A DNA stretch of 10,390 bases, from assembly GCA_012522615.1 (NCBI GenBank), contig JAAYKB010000047.1, positions 1-10,390 on the forward strand, given 5' to 3'. The position numbers and the translations under genes are program-made. Under the pieces are notes generated by a model. That model ran no database searches. It saw only the letters and a list, made by a program, of their open reading frames with translations, and had not been told where the DNA came from. Positions 1-7,447 of this stretch are shown piece after piece. This stretch comes from Clostridiales bacterium. Lineage in GTDB: Bacteria > Bacillota > Clostridia > Oscillospirales > Acutalibacteraceae. Position 1 is the stretch's first letter, and each line of letters opens with the position of its first letter.

Positions 1-137
1 CGAAGCATCCGGAGCAGCTCTTTGTCCTTGAAAATACCAAAGCCTCTGGTCTCAACCACCAGCGCGTCAACCACCGACGCCAGACGTGCTTTGTCATACC
101 GGCCCTCGACCACAATGGCTTCCCGAACGCTTATCAT
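1..137 (-). CDS. TOPRIM-domain protein, ribonuclease M5-like (partial, 5' end only)
   Basis: The first 45 codons of a gene are present; the rest lies beyond the left edge. The translation opens MISVREAIVVEGRYDK and continues through VVDALVVETRGFGIFKDKE. The segment VVEGRYDK is the first TOPRIM motif with its conserved glutamate, as in ribonuclease M5 (RnmV, which matures 5S rRNA) and related small primase-like proteins. The FGIFKDKE stretch, where true RnmV has an ETNGSAI-like sequence, points instead to the M5-like TOPRIM proteins common in Clostridia, whose exact substrate I cannot state. The ATG overlaps the holA stop codon as ATGA, and an AGGGAG ribosome binding site lies 7 nt upstream inside holA, so translation is probably coupled to holA. 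The TOPRIM call is fairly secure; the exact function is open because the C-terminal part is missing. Confidence 0.75.
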   Translation of the reverse strand, partial: MISVREAIVVEGRYDKARLASVVDALVVETRGFGIFKDKELLRML

Positions 138-1189
138 AGCGACGCTCCCTTGCTGCGCGAAAGAAGTATCAGCTTTGCCGCCGTCTGTTCAAGCACGGTT
201 CTCTTATCGCTGCGCGTCGATTTAAGCAGCCTGTCGGCCTCGGACAAAATCTCAAGACTGTCGCGAAGCACGGGCAGAGACATCCGCCCGCAGTCGCGAG
301 CCGCGTTTCGCAGCCGGAATTCGCGACCGCGATATGCAAAATCATCCGCCAGTGTTTCCGCACGCACACCGGCCGACATGGCAACCTTTGCCCGGTATAA
401 ATCGGCATATGCGCTCGACAAGACGGCCAGTATCGAAACAGGATCCTCCCTTTGGGAAAACAGACCGGCAATAATATCATATGCCTTGGAGTAGCTCCCC
501 TGTATCAGGGCTTTGGACAAATCAAACACCGAAGCCTCAAGGTTCTGTGTCCCTATCCCTTCGATATGTTCTTTTTTAATCTCTCCCCGGTCGGCAAGGG
601 CGGACAGCTTGTCGAGCTCGCCCAGCAAAAGATTCAAATCGTTTCCGCAGCGGCGAACCATCAATCGGGCGTTATCCGCACTCAGGGCACACCCCCTGCG
701 CTGAGCGCCGCCGCACAGCAGACGAACAATATCCCCCTCGGTCTTGCGGGGGAAATGCACGCTGACCCCCGCCTTATCGACAGCCGCGGCAAAGGCTTTC
801 CATTTTGAATTCTTCTTTGTGTCGGCCGATACCGAGTCCAGCCAGAAAACCACAACACTGCTTTTGGGGGAGTCGGCTATCAATGCGTGCAATCGTTCCA
901 GAGCGTCGGCGCCGGCCGAGGCGACATCAAAATCGCGTACCTCTACACACTTTCGTTCGGCCATAACCGGCAGGGCCTCAACCGTCTCCTCTATCTCGCC
1001 TACCGTGCAGGTCTGCCCGTCAAGCCTTTGGTGGTTAAACCCGGCAAGCGAATCATCGCCAGTCACCTTTGATGCAATCTGACCGGCATAATAAGAAGTC
1101 AGGTAGCTTTCCTCTCCGTAAAAAAAGTATACCCTTGCAAACTCCCCGCTTTTAAGCTGCTTTTTCAATTTGGCTTCACTCAAAGGCAA
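134..1189 (-). CDS. holA: DNA polymerase III delta subunit
   Basis: This encodes a 351-residue protein, the usual length for the delta subunit of the clamp loader, which opens the beta sliding clamp during replication in the cytoplasm. The family signatures are the N-terminal VYFFYGEESYL (residues 20-30, the usual LYGEE-like opening), NDLNLLLGELDKLSALA (about 183-199) in the middle domain, and VFDLSKAL (221-228), followed by a helical C-terminal collar domain. The start is a TTG at 1189 with GGGGAG 7 nt upstream; no upstream start is possible because the preceding in-frame codon is TAG. The gene begins 23 nt after comEC, matching the comEC-holA neighbourhood of Bacillus, and its TGA overlaps the next ATG by 4 nt. 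It is presumably transcribed with comEC and the TOPRIM gene. Nothing suggests it is damaged. Confidence 0.94.
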   Translation of the reverse strand: MPLSEAKLKKQLKSGEFARVYFFYGEESYLTSYYAGQIASKVTGDDSLAGFNHQRLDGQTCTVGEIEETVEALPVMAERKCVEVRDFDVASAGADALERLHALIADSPKSSVVVFWLDSVSADTKKNSKWKAFAAAVDKAGVSVHFPRKTEGDIVRLLCGGAQRRGCALSADNARLMVRRCGNDLNLLLGELDKLSALADRGEIKKEHIEGIGTQNLEASVFDLSKALIQGSYSKAYDIIAGLFSQREDPVSILAVLSSAYADLYRAKVAMSAGVRAETLADDFAYRGREFRLRNAARDCGRMSLPVLRDSLEILSEADRLLKSTRSDKRTVLEQTAAKLILLSRSKGASL

Positions 1190-1202
1190 CTACATTCTCC
1201 CC
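1187..1202 (-). promoter_or_regulatory. holA ribosome binding site with TTG start preceded by ATG-TAG
   Basis: Read on the minus strand, GGGGAG (1202-1197) is followed by AATGTAG and then the TTG start codon (1189-1187). The spacing to TTG is 7 nt, which is near optimal. An ATG at 1195-1193, in the same frame, sits only 1 nt behind the GGGGAG and is immediately followed by the stop TAG at 1192-1190, so it cannot begin holA. This fixes the TTG as the most upstream usable start. Confidence 0.7.
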
Positions 1203-1212
1203 TTTAAATAAT

Positions 1213-3423
1213 CTAAACAATTTTCTTCAAAAAATACAAGTCGCCCGTCCCGCGCGTCCTTATCGTGATATCCCTTTCGGTTGTATTATAAAGCGGATAT
1301 GAATCCCTTGTAAACCCTTTCAGCTTGGCGGACAGGGTTTCGGCCCTGCAGCACAGTACGCCCGCCTGGGCGGTAATCGAGGATACATGCTGCGGCGGTC
1401 CTCCGGTATAAACAACCAGATTGGTCTTTCGCTGTCCCTCGTTTAAATCGGAGGCCTTCGACTTATCCGGACTGACAAGAATACGTGTCTTTCCTATTTT
1501 TATACCTAGCCAGCCGTTATATAACTCGGCGTAACAGTCACTCCAGAACTTCACGCAGCAGTTGTCCCACCTTATCCGACCGTCTGACTTCAAGGCATCC
1601 ACCGTATCGCTGTATTCTCCCGAAGCCCCCGTTATCAAGCAGTTCACCCCGATTCGGTCGGTAAGCGCCATCGGACAGAAGGCGCACTCGTCATCGAGAT
1701 TAGGTATCATTAGAAAATCAACCGTTCTTACATTGCGCCGCTCCAGCTCCTGAGCCGCGCTGCTTGCGGCAGAGCCGTCTCCCATCATAATCACTCCGGT
1801 GCGTCCGTCGCGCTCGAGCAGCAGTGCCGATGCGTAACCCGCATTCAAAACCGTTATGTCGGTAACGTCCTTCATCAGCAGACGGTGGGTCAACACCCCG
1901 CAAAGCATTGCGATTACCGACCATACCGCCATTATCCGTAATCCGTGCCTTCCGAGCAGCCGGTATCCGAGAATCACAAGGCATATGGCGGCTGGAATCA
2001 GTATAATCATAAAGGACTGCTTTGCCCAAACCGTAGCGAACGGGATTGAGGCAAGCCATTCGGATACCTTGATAAGATAGCCTGTTACAACCTTTGCGAC
2101 GCCGAAAAGGAAGGAGGATATAAACCGCAGAGGCGCAATATGATAGAGCGGCACGGCGGCGCATGCGGTCACCGTAACGACCGAGGTCGGAAAGACCATC
2201 AGCAGGTTGGCAATCGGAGATATAAGCGAAATCTGACCGAACGAGAAAAGAATAACCGGCAGCGTCGGCAGGGTTGCCGCTGCCGTAATCATCACCGAGT
2301 CAACCGCCTTTTCGCACAGGACTGCCGCCGCGCCCATCTTCCCCGACCGTTTCTCAAGCAATGCCGAGGCCGTCCTTTTCAACATGGGGTACAGCACAAG
2401 AAGCCCGTAGGTTGCCGAGAACGACAGCAAAAGCCCGACGTCATTGACGGCATAGGGATTAAAAACGGTTAATCCGAATACCGAAACCCCGAGTGAATTC
2501 AGGCCGTCTGACTCGCGCCCAATCATCTGGCCGACAAGGAATATAAGACACATCAAGCCCGCCCGCAGTATGGAGGGTTCAAAGCCGGTCAGAGCCACGA
2601 AAAACAAAACGCCTGCGGACGAAATTCCCAGAGACAGCCTGCGCGGAATGCGAAGAAGGCATAAAAACCAGAGCAAAGCCTGCGACAGCAACGCAACATG
2701 CAGTCCCGAGACCGCCAGCAGGTGGGATACCCCGACGGTTCTGAAATTGTATTCGATGTCGGGTGAAATGTCCTGTTTAAAGCCGAACGCAATACCGGCG
2801 ATAAGTCCCGACGTTCCGTCCATATTCTTCTGGGACATAATGGTGTTTCGGGCGCTGCGTCTCGCCTCAATGATGTGATACATAAACGGACGGACGTCCG
2901 GCTTTATATGTTTAATCTCATTCTCTCCATACCCTGCCGCATACCCGTTAAGATAAATGCCGTTCGCCTTGAAATAACTCCTGATGTTTTTGTTCGGGGT
3001 TGATAGACTGAACTCCCCCTCAAGTATATCGTAAGGCTTCGGATAAAGCTCGGTTCCGGATAACCACAGGTTAATACGCGTGCCTTTTGGGAGCTCGCCG
3101 CCGATAACCCGCACGGTGACACGGTTGTTGTCCTGCACCATATCGACCGTTTCGACGCGCAGGGCGGCATTTTGACCGTCCCATCTCTGTAACGGGCGGT
3201 AGCTCAGCATTTCCTTGACCGAATACATAGAAAAGGCGGCCACGGCGGCGAAAATCACCATCATGACCTGCCTGTTTTTCCTTATCTGCTTTACGAACAG
3301 ACCTATCAAAAAGGCGGCAAAGAACAAAGCCGCCAATACAACCGTCATTTTCAGTTCCAAAAATGACGCCATCAACAGCGACATAAAAAATGAAATCCCG
3401 AGAAGAGCCATCGGTCGTTCCAT
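1213..3423 (-). CDS. comEC: ComEC/Rec2 family DNA-uptake channel protein
   Basis: This encodes a 736-residue membrane protein of the ComEC family, which carries single-stranded DNA across the cytoplasmic membrane during natural transformation. Residues 5-70 hold N-terminal hydrophobic segments; 75-180 form the soluble OB-like region; and 200-480 form the polytopic Competence domain, with the hallmark SHLLAVSGLHV at 233-243 and GFEPSILRAGLMC at 280-292. After a last hydrophobic segment (about 497-511) comes the C-terminal metallo-beta-lactamase-like domain. Here its motifs are broken: the usual LDVGQGDA is LNAGYASA (526-533), the THxDxDHxGG metal motif reads IPNLDDECAF (573-582), and no GHHGS motif is seen. 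Transport may be retained while the nuclease-like activity is probably lost. The start is supported by AGGGGG 9 nt upstream. The gene lies 53 nt after a phosphoribosyltransferase gene and 23 nt before holA. No comEA or comEB is in the window. Confidence 0.93.
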   Translation of the reverse strand: MERPMALLGISFFMSLLMASFLELKMTVVLAALFFAAFLIGLFVKQIRKNRQVMMVIFAAVAAFSMYSVKEMLSYRPLQRWDGQNAALRVETVDMVQDNNRVTVRVIGGELPKGTRINLWLSGTELYPKPYDILEGEFSLSTPNKNIRSYFKANGIYLNGYAAGYGENEIKHIKPDVRPFMYHIIEARRSARNTIMSQKNMDGTSGLIAGIAFGFKQDISPDIEYNFRTVGVSHLLAVSGLHVALLSQALLWFLCLLRIPRRLSLGISSAGVLFFVALTGFEPSILRAGLMCLIFLVGQMIGRESDGLNSLGVSVFGLTVFNPYAVNDVGLLLSFSATYGLLVLYPMLKRTASALLEKRSGKMGAAAVLCEKAVDSVMITAAATLPTLPVILFSFGQISLISPIANLLMVFPTSVVTVTACAAVPLYHIAPLRFISSFLFGVAKVVTGYLIKVSEWLASIPFATVWAKQSFMIILIPAAICLVILGYRLLGRHGLRIMAVWSVIAMLCGVLTHRLLMKDVTDITVLNAGYASALLLERDGRTGVIMMGDGSAASSAAQELERRNVRTVDFLMIPNLDDECAFCPMALTDRIGVNCLITGASGEYSDTVDALKSDGRIRWDNCCVKFWSDCYAELYNGWLGIKIGKTRILVSPDKSKASDLNEGQRKTNLVVYTGGPPQHVSSITAQAGVLCCRAETLSAKLKGFTRDSYPLYNTTERDITIRTRGTGDLYFLKKIV

Positions 3424-3476
3424 TTATATATGCCCCCTGTCAAGACGGGTTTTTAAGCCGACAGCCCCCTGATATG

Positions 3477-4040
3477 TCAGGCTCCGGCACCGTCGTCATT
3501 ATCAAAAAACAAAGGCAGCGGTTCAAGATAAAAAATATCCTTGCGGCCTATCGCGTCTCCCTCGGCGAGTATCGCGCATCGTCCCGACACCCTTCCGCCC
3601 GAGCGTTCGACAAGCGCAACCAGGGCACGGAGCGATTCCCCCGTGCTTATAACGTCGTCAACAATAAGAACCCGCTTGCCGTTGATTATATCCATTTCGG
3701 TCTCATCGAGATAAAGAACCTGTTCCTTATCGGTGGTAATCGAACGCACATCGACCGAAATCGGGTTTGACATGTAAAGCTTGGGATATTTGCGGGCGAT
3801 AAAATACGGCTTTCCGCTCTGGCGGGCCATCTCATAAACCAGAGGAATACCCTTCGCCTCCGCCGTGATAAGCACATCGAATTCGGGCGCCTTTTTCAGC
3901 AGTTCGGCAGACGCCGCAACGGTCAGCTCCACGTCTCCGAATATAACAAATGCCGCAATACTAAGGTTGTCATTAATACGGCAGATGGGCAGCTCACGCT
4001 CCAGTCCCGCTATCTTCATCTTATAGGTTTTGTCTTGCAT
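3477..4040 (-). CDS. Phosphoribosyltransferase family protein (adenine/xanthine PRT-like)
   Basis: This encodes a 187-residue type I phosphoribosyltransferase, which joins 5-phosphoribosyl pyrophosphate (PRPP) to a base, usually in purine salvage. The PRPP-binding loop VLIVDDVISTGES lies at 124-136, with the two acidic residues D128 and D129 and the TGES turn. The earlier segments VLITAEAKGIPLVYEMA (56-72) and FIARKYPKLYM (80-90) resemble the pyrophosphate and base-side regions of adenine and xanthine phosphoribosyltransferases. I cannot assign the base from sequence; the protein does not closely match canonical Apt or Xpt, and a regulatory role like the PRT domain of PurR is possible, although no DNA-binding domain is present. 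The start has GGCGGAG with 7 nt spacing. It follows typA by 35 nt without a terminator and precedes comEC by 53 nt, so it is probably in the same operon. Confidence 0.87.
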   Translation of the reverse strand: MQDKTYKMKIAGLERELPICRINDNLSIAAFVIFGDVELTVAASAELLKKAPEFDVLITAEAKGIPLVYEMARQSGKPYFIARKYPKLYMSNPISVDVRSITTDKEQVLYLDETEMDIINGKRVLIVDDVISTGESLRALVALVERSGGRVSGRCAILAEGDAIGRKDIFYLEPLPLFFDNDDGAGA

Positions 4041-4075
4041 CGGTACACTCCGCCTTTCTGTGACCTCAGGTTATA

Positions 4076-5899
4076 TTACTTTTTCTTGAACATTTCCTTC
4101 ATTCTCTGGTCCTTAGCAAGAATCACCTTGCGAATACGTATATTTTTCGGGGTAACCTCAACCAGTTCATCGTCGTTTATAAATTCCAGCATCTGCTCGA
4201 GCGAAAGCACGGTCGGAGTGGTAAGCCGCAAAGCATCGTCCGAACCGGCGGCGCGCATATTCGTCACATGCTTTTTCTTGCAGACGTTTACGACAACATC
4301 CTCGCCCTTGGACGATTCCCCGATAATCATACCCTCGTATACCGGAACACCCGGGCCGACAAACAATATGCCGCGCTCCTGTGCGTTATACAGGCCGTAG
4401 GTGGTGGTTTCCCCTGTTTCAAACACGACAAGCGAGCCCTGAATGCGCTGGGGGATATCCCCCTTATACTCGTCGTACCCGTCAAAAATACTGTTCATGA
4501 TGCCGTTTCCGTTGGTATCTGTCAGAAACTGCTGTCTGTATCCCATAAGGCCGCGCGCCGGAATCCGGAATTCAAGGTGGCTGATTCCGGTGATTCGTGT
4601 TGCAATATTAATAATCTCCGCCCGCCGTGTTCCGAGCTTCTCCATGACCGCCCCGACATATTGCTCCGGCACCTCAATCATTAGAAGCTCCATCGGCTCA
4701 AGAAGTCTGCCGGTTTCATCCTGTTTATATATCACCCGCGGACGGCTTACGGCAAATTCATATCCCTGCCGTCTCATGGTTTCAATAAGAATCGAAAGAT
4801 GCAGCTCCCCGCGGCCCGAAACCTCAAAGGCGTCGGTGCTGTCGGTTTCCTTAACCCGCATGCTTACGTTTGTCTCTACCTCGCGGAACAATCTCTCTCT
4901 GAGGTTGCGGGAGGTCACGAACTTGCCCTCGCGCCCTGCGAAAGGGCTGTTGTTAACCATAAAAAGCATGGATATTGTCGGTTCATCGATTCTGACAAAA
5001 GGAAGGGGCTCGACACATTCGGGGTCACAGGCGGTTTCGCCGATATTCAAATCGGCAATTCCGGTTACGGCGACAATGTCTCCCAGAGCGGCCGACTCAC
5101 ACTCGACCCGCTTCAGTCCCTCAAATTGATAAAGCTTTCCGATACGCGCATTTACGGCTTTACCGTCCGGACTGCAGATTGTCACGGTCTGACCGTTTTG
5201 CACCCTGCCCCTTTCGACCCTGCCGATTCCGATACGCCCTACATAATCATCATAGTCGATATTTGAAAACAATATCTGCAGCGGGCCGTCTATATCGCCT
5301 GTCGGCGCCGGCACATGCTCGAGTATCGCCTTAAAAAGCGGCTCCATATCCCCTTCTCTTGCTTTTAGGTCCAGTGACGAATACCCGTCACGTCCCGACG
5401 CATAGACAACAGGAAACTCGAGCTGGCTTTCGTCGGCGCCAAGCTCGATAAAAAGGTCTATCAGTTCGTCGATAACCTCGGCGGGGCGGGCGCCGTCACG
5501 ATCGATTTTATTGATAACAACCACCGGACGCTTGCCTAGTCCGAGCGCCTTTTTCAATACAAAGCGCGTCTGGGGCATACATCCCTCAAATGCGTCAACC
5601 AAAAGCAGTACGCCGTCCACCATCATCAGTATGCGCTCGACCTCGCCCCCGAAATCGGCATGTCCCGGCGTGTCAACAATATTTATCTTTGTATTGCCGT
5701 AAATAACGGCTGTATTCTTCGCCAAAATAGTAATTCCGCGTTCCCGCTCAAGGTCGTTGGAATCCATTACGCGTTCTTCGACCTGTTCGTTCGCGCGAAA
5801 TATTCCGCTTTGCCTCAGAAGCTGGTCTACCAGTGTGGTTTTTCCGTGATCAACATGTGCAATAATCGCAATATTTCTGAGATTGTCTCTTTGTCCCAT
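4076..5899 (-). CDS. typA: Translational GTPase TypA/BipA
   Basis: This encodes a 607-residue ribosome-binding GTPase related to EF-G and LepA, full length for the family. TypA helps ribosome assembly and stress or low-temperature growth. The GTPase motifs are intact: G1 AHVDHGKT (14-21), G2 RGITI (54-58), G3 DTPGH (76-80), G4 NKID (130-133) and G5 ASG (167-169). The BipA-specific C-terminal half is recognised by RGLMGYRQQFLTDTNG and by the KKKHVTNMRAAGSDDA and DDELVEVTPKNIRIRK segments near the end. The start MGQRDNLRNIAIIAHVDHGK matches the usual short lead before G1; GAGGA lies 12 nt upstream, a rather long spacing. A well-formed promoter is found just upstream, and the phosphoribosyltransferase gene follows at 35 nt. 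It appears to be the first gene of the left-hand operon. Confidence 0.97.
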   Translation of the reverse strand: MGQRDNLRNIAIIAHVDHGKTTLVDQLLRQSGIFRANEQVEERVMDSNDLERERGITILAKNTAVIYGNTKINIVDTPGHADFGGEVERILMMVDGVLLLVDAFEGCMPQTRFVLKKALGLGKRPVVVINKIDRDGARPAEVIDELIDLFIELGADESQLEFPVVYASGRDGYSSLDLKAREGDMEPLFKAILEHVPAPTGDIDGPLQILFSNIDYDDYVGRIGIGRVERGRVQNGQTVTICSPDGKAVNARIGKLYQFEGLKRVECESAALGDIVAVTGIADLNIGETACDPECVEPLPFVRIDEPTISMLFMVNNSPFAGREGKFVTSRNLRERLFREVETNVSMRVKETDSTDAFEVSGRGELHLSILIETMRRQGYEFAVSRPRVIYKQDETGRLLEPMELLMIEVPEQYVGAVMEKLGTRRAEIINIATRITGISHLEFRIPARGLMGYRQQFLTDTNGNGIMNSIFDGYDEYKGDIPQRIQGSLVVFETGETTTYGLYNAQERGILFVGPGVPVYEGMIIGESSKGEDVVVNVCKKKHVTNMRAAGSDDALRLTTPTVLSLEQMLEFINDDELVEVTPKNIRIRKVILAKDQRMKEMFKKK

Positions 5900-5948
5900 T
5901 TAGGTCTTGATTCCTCTTTTTCAGTGCCCGATTCTTTACTGCTCTGTT

Positions 5949-5977
5949 ATTATATCACCTTTTTGTGCCTTCAACAA
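5949..5977 (-). promoter_or_regulatory. Promoter of typA and probably the downstream operon
   Basis: On the minus strand TTGTTG (5977-5972) is separated by exactly 17 nt from a perfect TATAAT (5954-5949). The -10 is preceded by TGA, giving a TGn extended -10 element. The predicted transcription start is near 5942, about 42 nt before the typA ATG. This fits a housekeeping sigma-A promoter. No operator-like repeat is seen between it and the gene. Confidence 0.75.
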
Positions 5978-5985
5978 GCCTTCCG

Positions 5986-6005
5986 GATAGATTGTTAAAT
6001 CTATC
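5986..6005 (-). terminator. Hairpin after the aminotransferase gene, possible weak terminator
   Basis: Perfect 8-bp arms GATAGATT and AATCTATC enclose a 4-nt loop, starting 8 nt after the aminotransferase stop codon. The stem is AT-rich and on the minus strand is followed by CCGGAAGG instead of a run of T, so it is not a classical intrinsic terminator. It may protect the 3' end or act with Rho. Its position just before the typA promoter is the main reason to list it. Confidence 0.35.
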
Positions 6006-6013
6006 ACGATGTA

Positions 6014-7294
6014 TTACATTGCCGCCAGACGCTTTTTAAGACATACCAGCTCGGCGCAAACGCAGAACAGCTGCATGGCGGTGCGCAGTTCGTCAAGGGG
6101 CGGGAATGTAGGCGCGATACGGATGTTTCTGTCCCGCGGATCCTTTCCATATGGGTATGTCGCGCCCGCCGGGGTCATAACAACACCCGCCTCATTCAGT
6201 AGTCTTATAGTCTCGCCTGCACAGCCGTCCATCAGATTTACACCTACAAAATAGCCGCCTCGGGGACTGTTCCATGAGGCTATACCCTTGGAAGCCAGAT
6301 TCTCCTCAAGCGCATCAAGCACCACCCTGAACTTGGGACGCAGTACGGCGGCGTGGAGTTTCATGTGGTTGCACATATTTTCAAAGCTGCCGAAAAATTT
6401 TGCGTGGCGGAGCATATTAATCTTGTCGCTGCAAATGGTCTGGAAGGACATACGGCGGCGTACTTCCGCAATAACCGCCGGGCTTGCCGCCATGGCGGCT
6501 ACGCCCGCTCCGGGAAAGCTGATTTTAGAGGTGGATGCGAACATAACCACCCGGTTTTCGGTTTGGTTTGCCTCGGCTTCTCTATACAGATTCAGCAGCT
6601 TGTCGCCGGGCTCGTACAGATGGTGGATTCCGTAAGCATTATCCCACATTATAACAAAATCATCAGCGGCGGCCTTCAGGGATGCAAGCCGCCGTACGGT
6701 CTGGTCCGAATATGTGATACCGTCGGGATTTGAATACATCGGAACGCACCATATACCCTTGACCAGAGGATCGGCGGCATATCGCTCAACCTGATCCATA
6801 TCCGGTCCCTCCGGGGTCATATCAATCGTGACAAGCTCGATACCGAAGTACTCGGTTATGGCAAAATGACGGTCATACCCGGGCGACGGGCACAAAAACT
6901 TAATCCCCTCCTGCTTTGCCCAGGGCTTTTGCCCCAGCAAACCGCGGGAATATACCATCGCAATAAAATCAAACATCATGTTAAGGCTGGAATTTCCGCC
7001 GACTATCACCTGAGAGACATCCACTTCAAAAAGAGGGGCAAATATTTCCTTCATCTCGGGAATCCCGTCAACAAGCCCATAATTTCTTGTATCGATACCG
7101 TCCCTTGTGCTGTATCCGTTTCTCAGATTGACCTGGTCTAGCAGACCCATGGTAAGGTCAAGCTGATCGGGTCCCGGCTTTCCGCGCGACATATCGAGCT
7201 TGAGCCCGCGCGATTTATATTCCTCGTATACCCGTTCAAGTTCGGAAATCCGTGCAGCCAACCGCTCCCTTGGAATAAAATCCAAAGCCGACAT
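6014..7294 (-). CDS. PLP-dependent aminotransferase, class Ic aspartate aminotransferase family
   Basis: This encodes a 426-residue cytoplasmic fold-type I aminotransferase using pyridoxal phosphate. The opening with LDMSRGKPGPDQLDLT (33-48) and the region NYGLVDGIPEMKEIF (71-85) are typical of the class Ic aspartate aminotransferases, a MocR-like group known from Corynebacterium and common in Clostridia. Visible active-site residues are N189 in YSNPDG, D218 and Y221 in WDNAYG, the Schiff-base lysine K257 in FASTSKISFPGAG, and R392 in IRIAP, which should bind the substrate carboxylate. The expected reaction is aspartate plus 2-oxoglutarate giving oxaloacetate plus glutamate; alanine or another amino acid as substrate cannot be excluded. 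The start has GAGGGG 9 nt upstream. It follows asnS after a 274-nt gap with its own likely promoter and a structured leader. Making aspartate would feed asparagine formation beside asnS, but that link is inference. Confidence 0.9.
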   Translation of the reverse strand: MSALDFIPRERLAARISELERVYEEYKSRGLKLDMSRGKPGPDQLDLTMGLLDQVNLRNGYSTRDGIDTRNYGLVDGIPEMKEIFAPLFEVDVSQVIVGGNSSLNMMFDFIAMVYSRGLLGQKPWAKQEGIKFLCPSPGYDRHFAITEYFGIELVTIDMTPEGPDMDQVERYAADPLVKGIWCVPMYSNPDGITYSDQTVRRLASLKAAADDFVIMWDNAYGIHHLYEPGDKLLNLYREAEANQTENRVVMFASTSKISFPGAGVAAMAASPAVIAEVRRRMSFQTICSDKINMLRHAKFFGSFENMCNHMKLHAAVLRPKFRVVLDALEENLASKGIASWNSPRGGYFVGVNLMDGCAGETIRLLNEAGVVMTPAGATYPYGKDPRDRNIRIAPTFPPLDELRTAMQLFCVCAELVCLKKRLAAM

Positions 7295-7338
7295 GACAAA
7301 TTGCCCCTCTCACTTTGCATTACTTAGTTAACTCCCCG

Positions 7339-7400
7339 ACGGTAAGCCGCGGGTTATCCGGAGGATACCGTTCAATAGTCCTCAGTAATCTGAGGACTAT
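7339..7400 (-). promoter_or_regulatory. Structured 5' leader of the aminotransferase gene
   Basis: Two stem-loops lie between the likely promoter and the gene. The first has perfect 11-bp arms, ATAGTCCTCAG and CTGAGGACTAT, around a 4-nt loop (7400-7375). The second is closed by ACGGTA (7371-7366) and TACCGT (7344-7339) and has a possible inner ATCC/GGAT pairing; the outer arm starts inside the first stem's flank. Neither is followed by a T run, so neither looks like an intrinsic terminator. A T-box sequence (AGGGTGGNACCGCG) is absent and I recognise no known riboswitch class. The ribosome binding site lies about 30 nt beyond the second stem and is not part of it. It could be an RNA-stability element or an undescribed cis-regulatory leader. 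Confidence 0.4.
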
Positions 7401-7404
7401 CTGC

Positions 7405-7428
7405 TCAGGAAAGTCCGTAAAAGTTCAT
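7405..7428 (-). other. Possible 7-codon leader reading frame before the leader hairpin
   Basis: On the minus strand an ATG at 7428 opens a frame reading MNFYGLS and stopping at TGA (7407-7405), only 4 nt before the 11-bp hairpin begins. A weak GGA lies 7 nt upstream of the ATG. The stop lies within CTGAG (7408-7404), which could pair with the CTCAG of the hairpin's first arm (7394-7390). Such a short frame arises easily by chance, and the absence of a terminator makes classical attenuation doubtful. Confidence 0.2.
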
Positions 7429-7447
7429 ATAAAAATCCGTTTCTAAT

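Noticed and set aside
3424..3476. Terminator between the phosphoribosyltransferase gene and comEC
   Set aside because: Only 5-bp pairings (CTGTC with GACAG, CCTGA with TCAGG) can be drawn and no properly placed T run follows a stem on the minus strand.
4443..5129. Plus-strand open frame of 228 codons
   Set aside because: It lies wholly inside typA on the other strand, has no recognisable domain and is rich in Ser, Arg and Pro as expected from an antisense shadow. The typA reading frame is unmistakable.
7339..7400. The leader hairpins as a T-box, known riboswitch or intrinsic terminator
   Set aside because: No AGGGTGGNACCGCG-type T-box sequence or known aptamer core was recognised, and no T run follows either stem.
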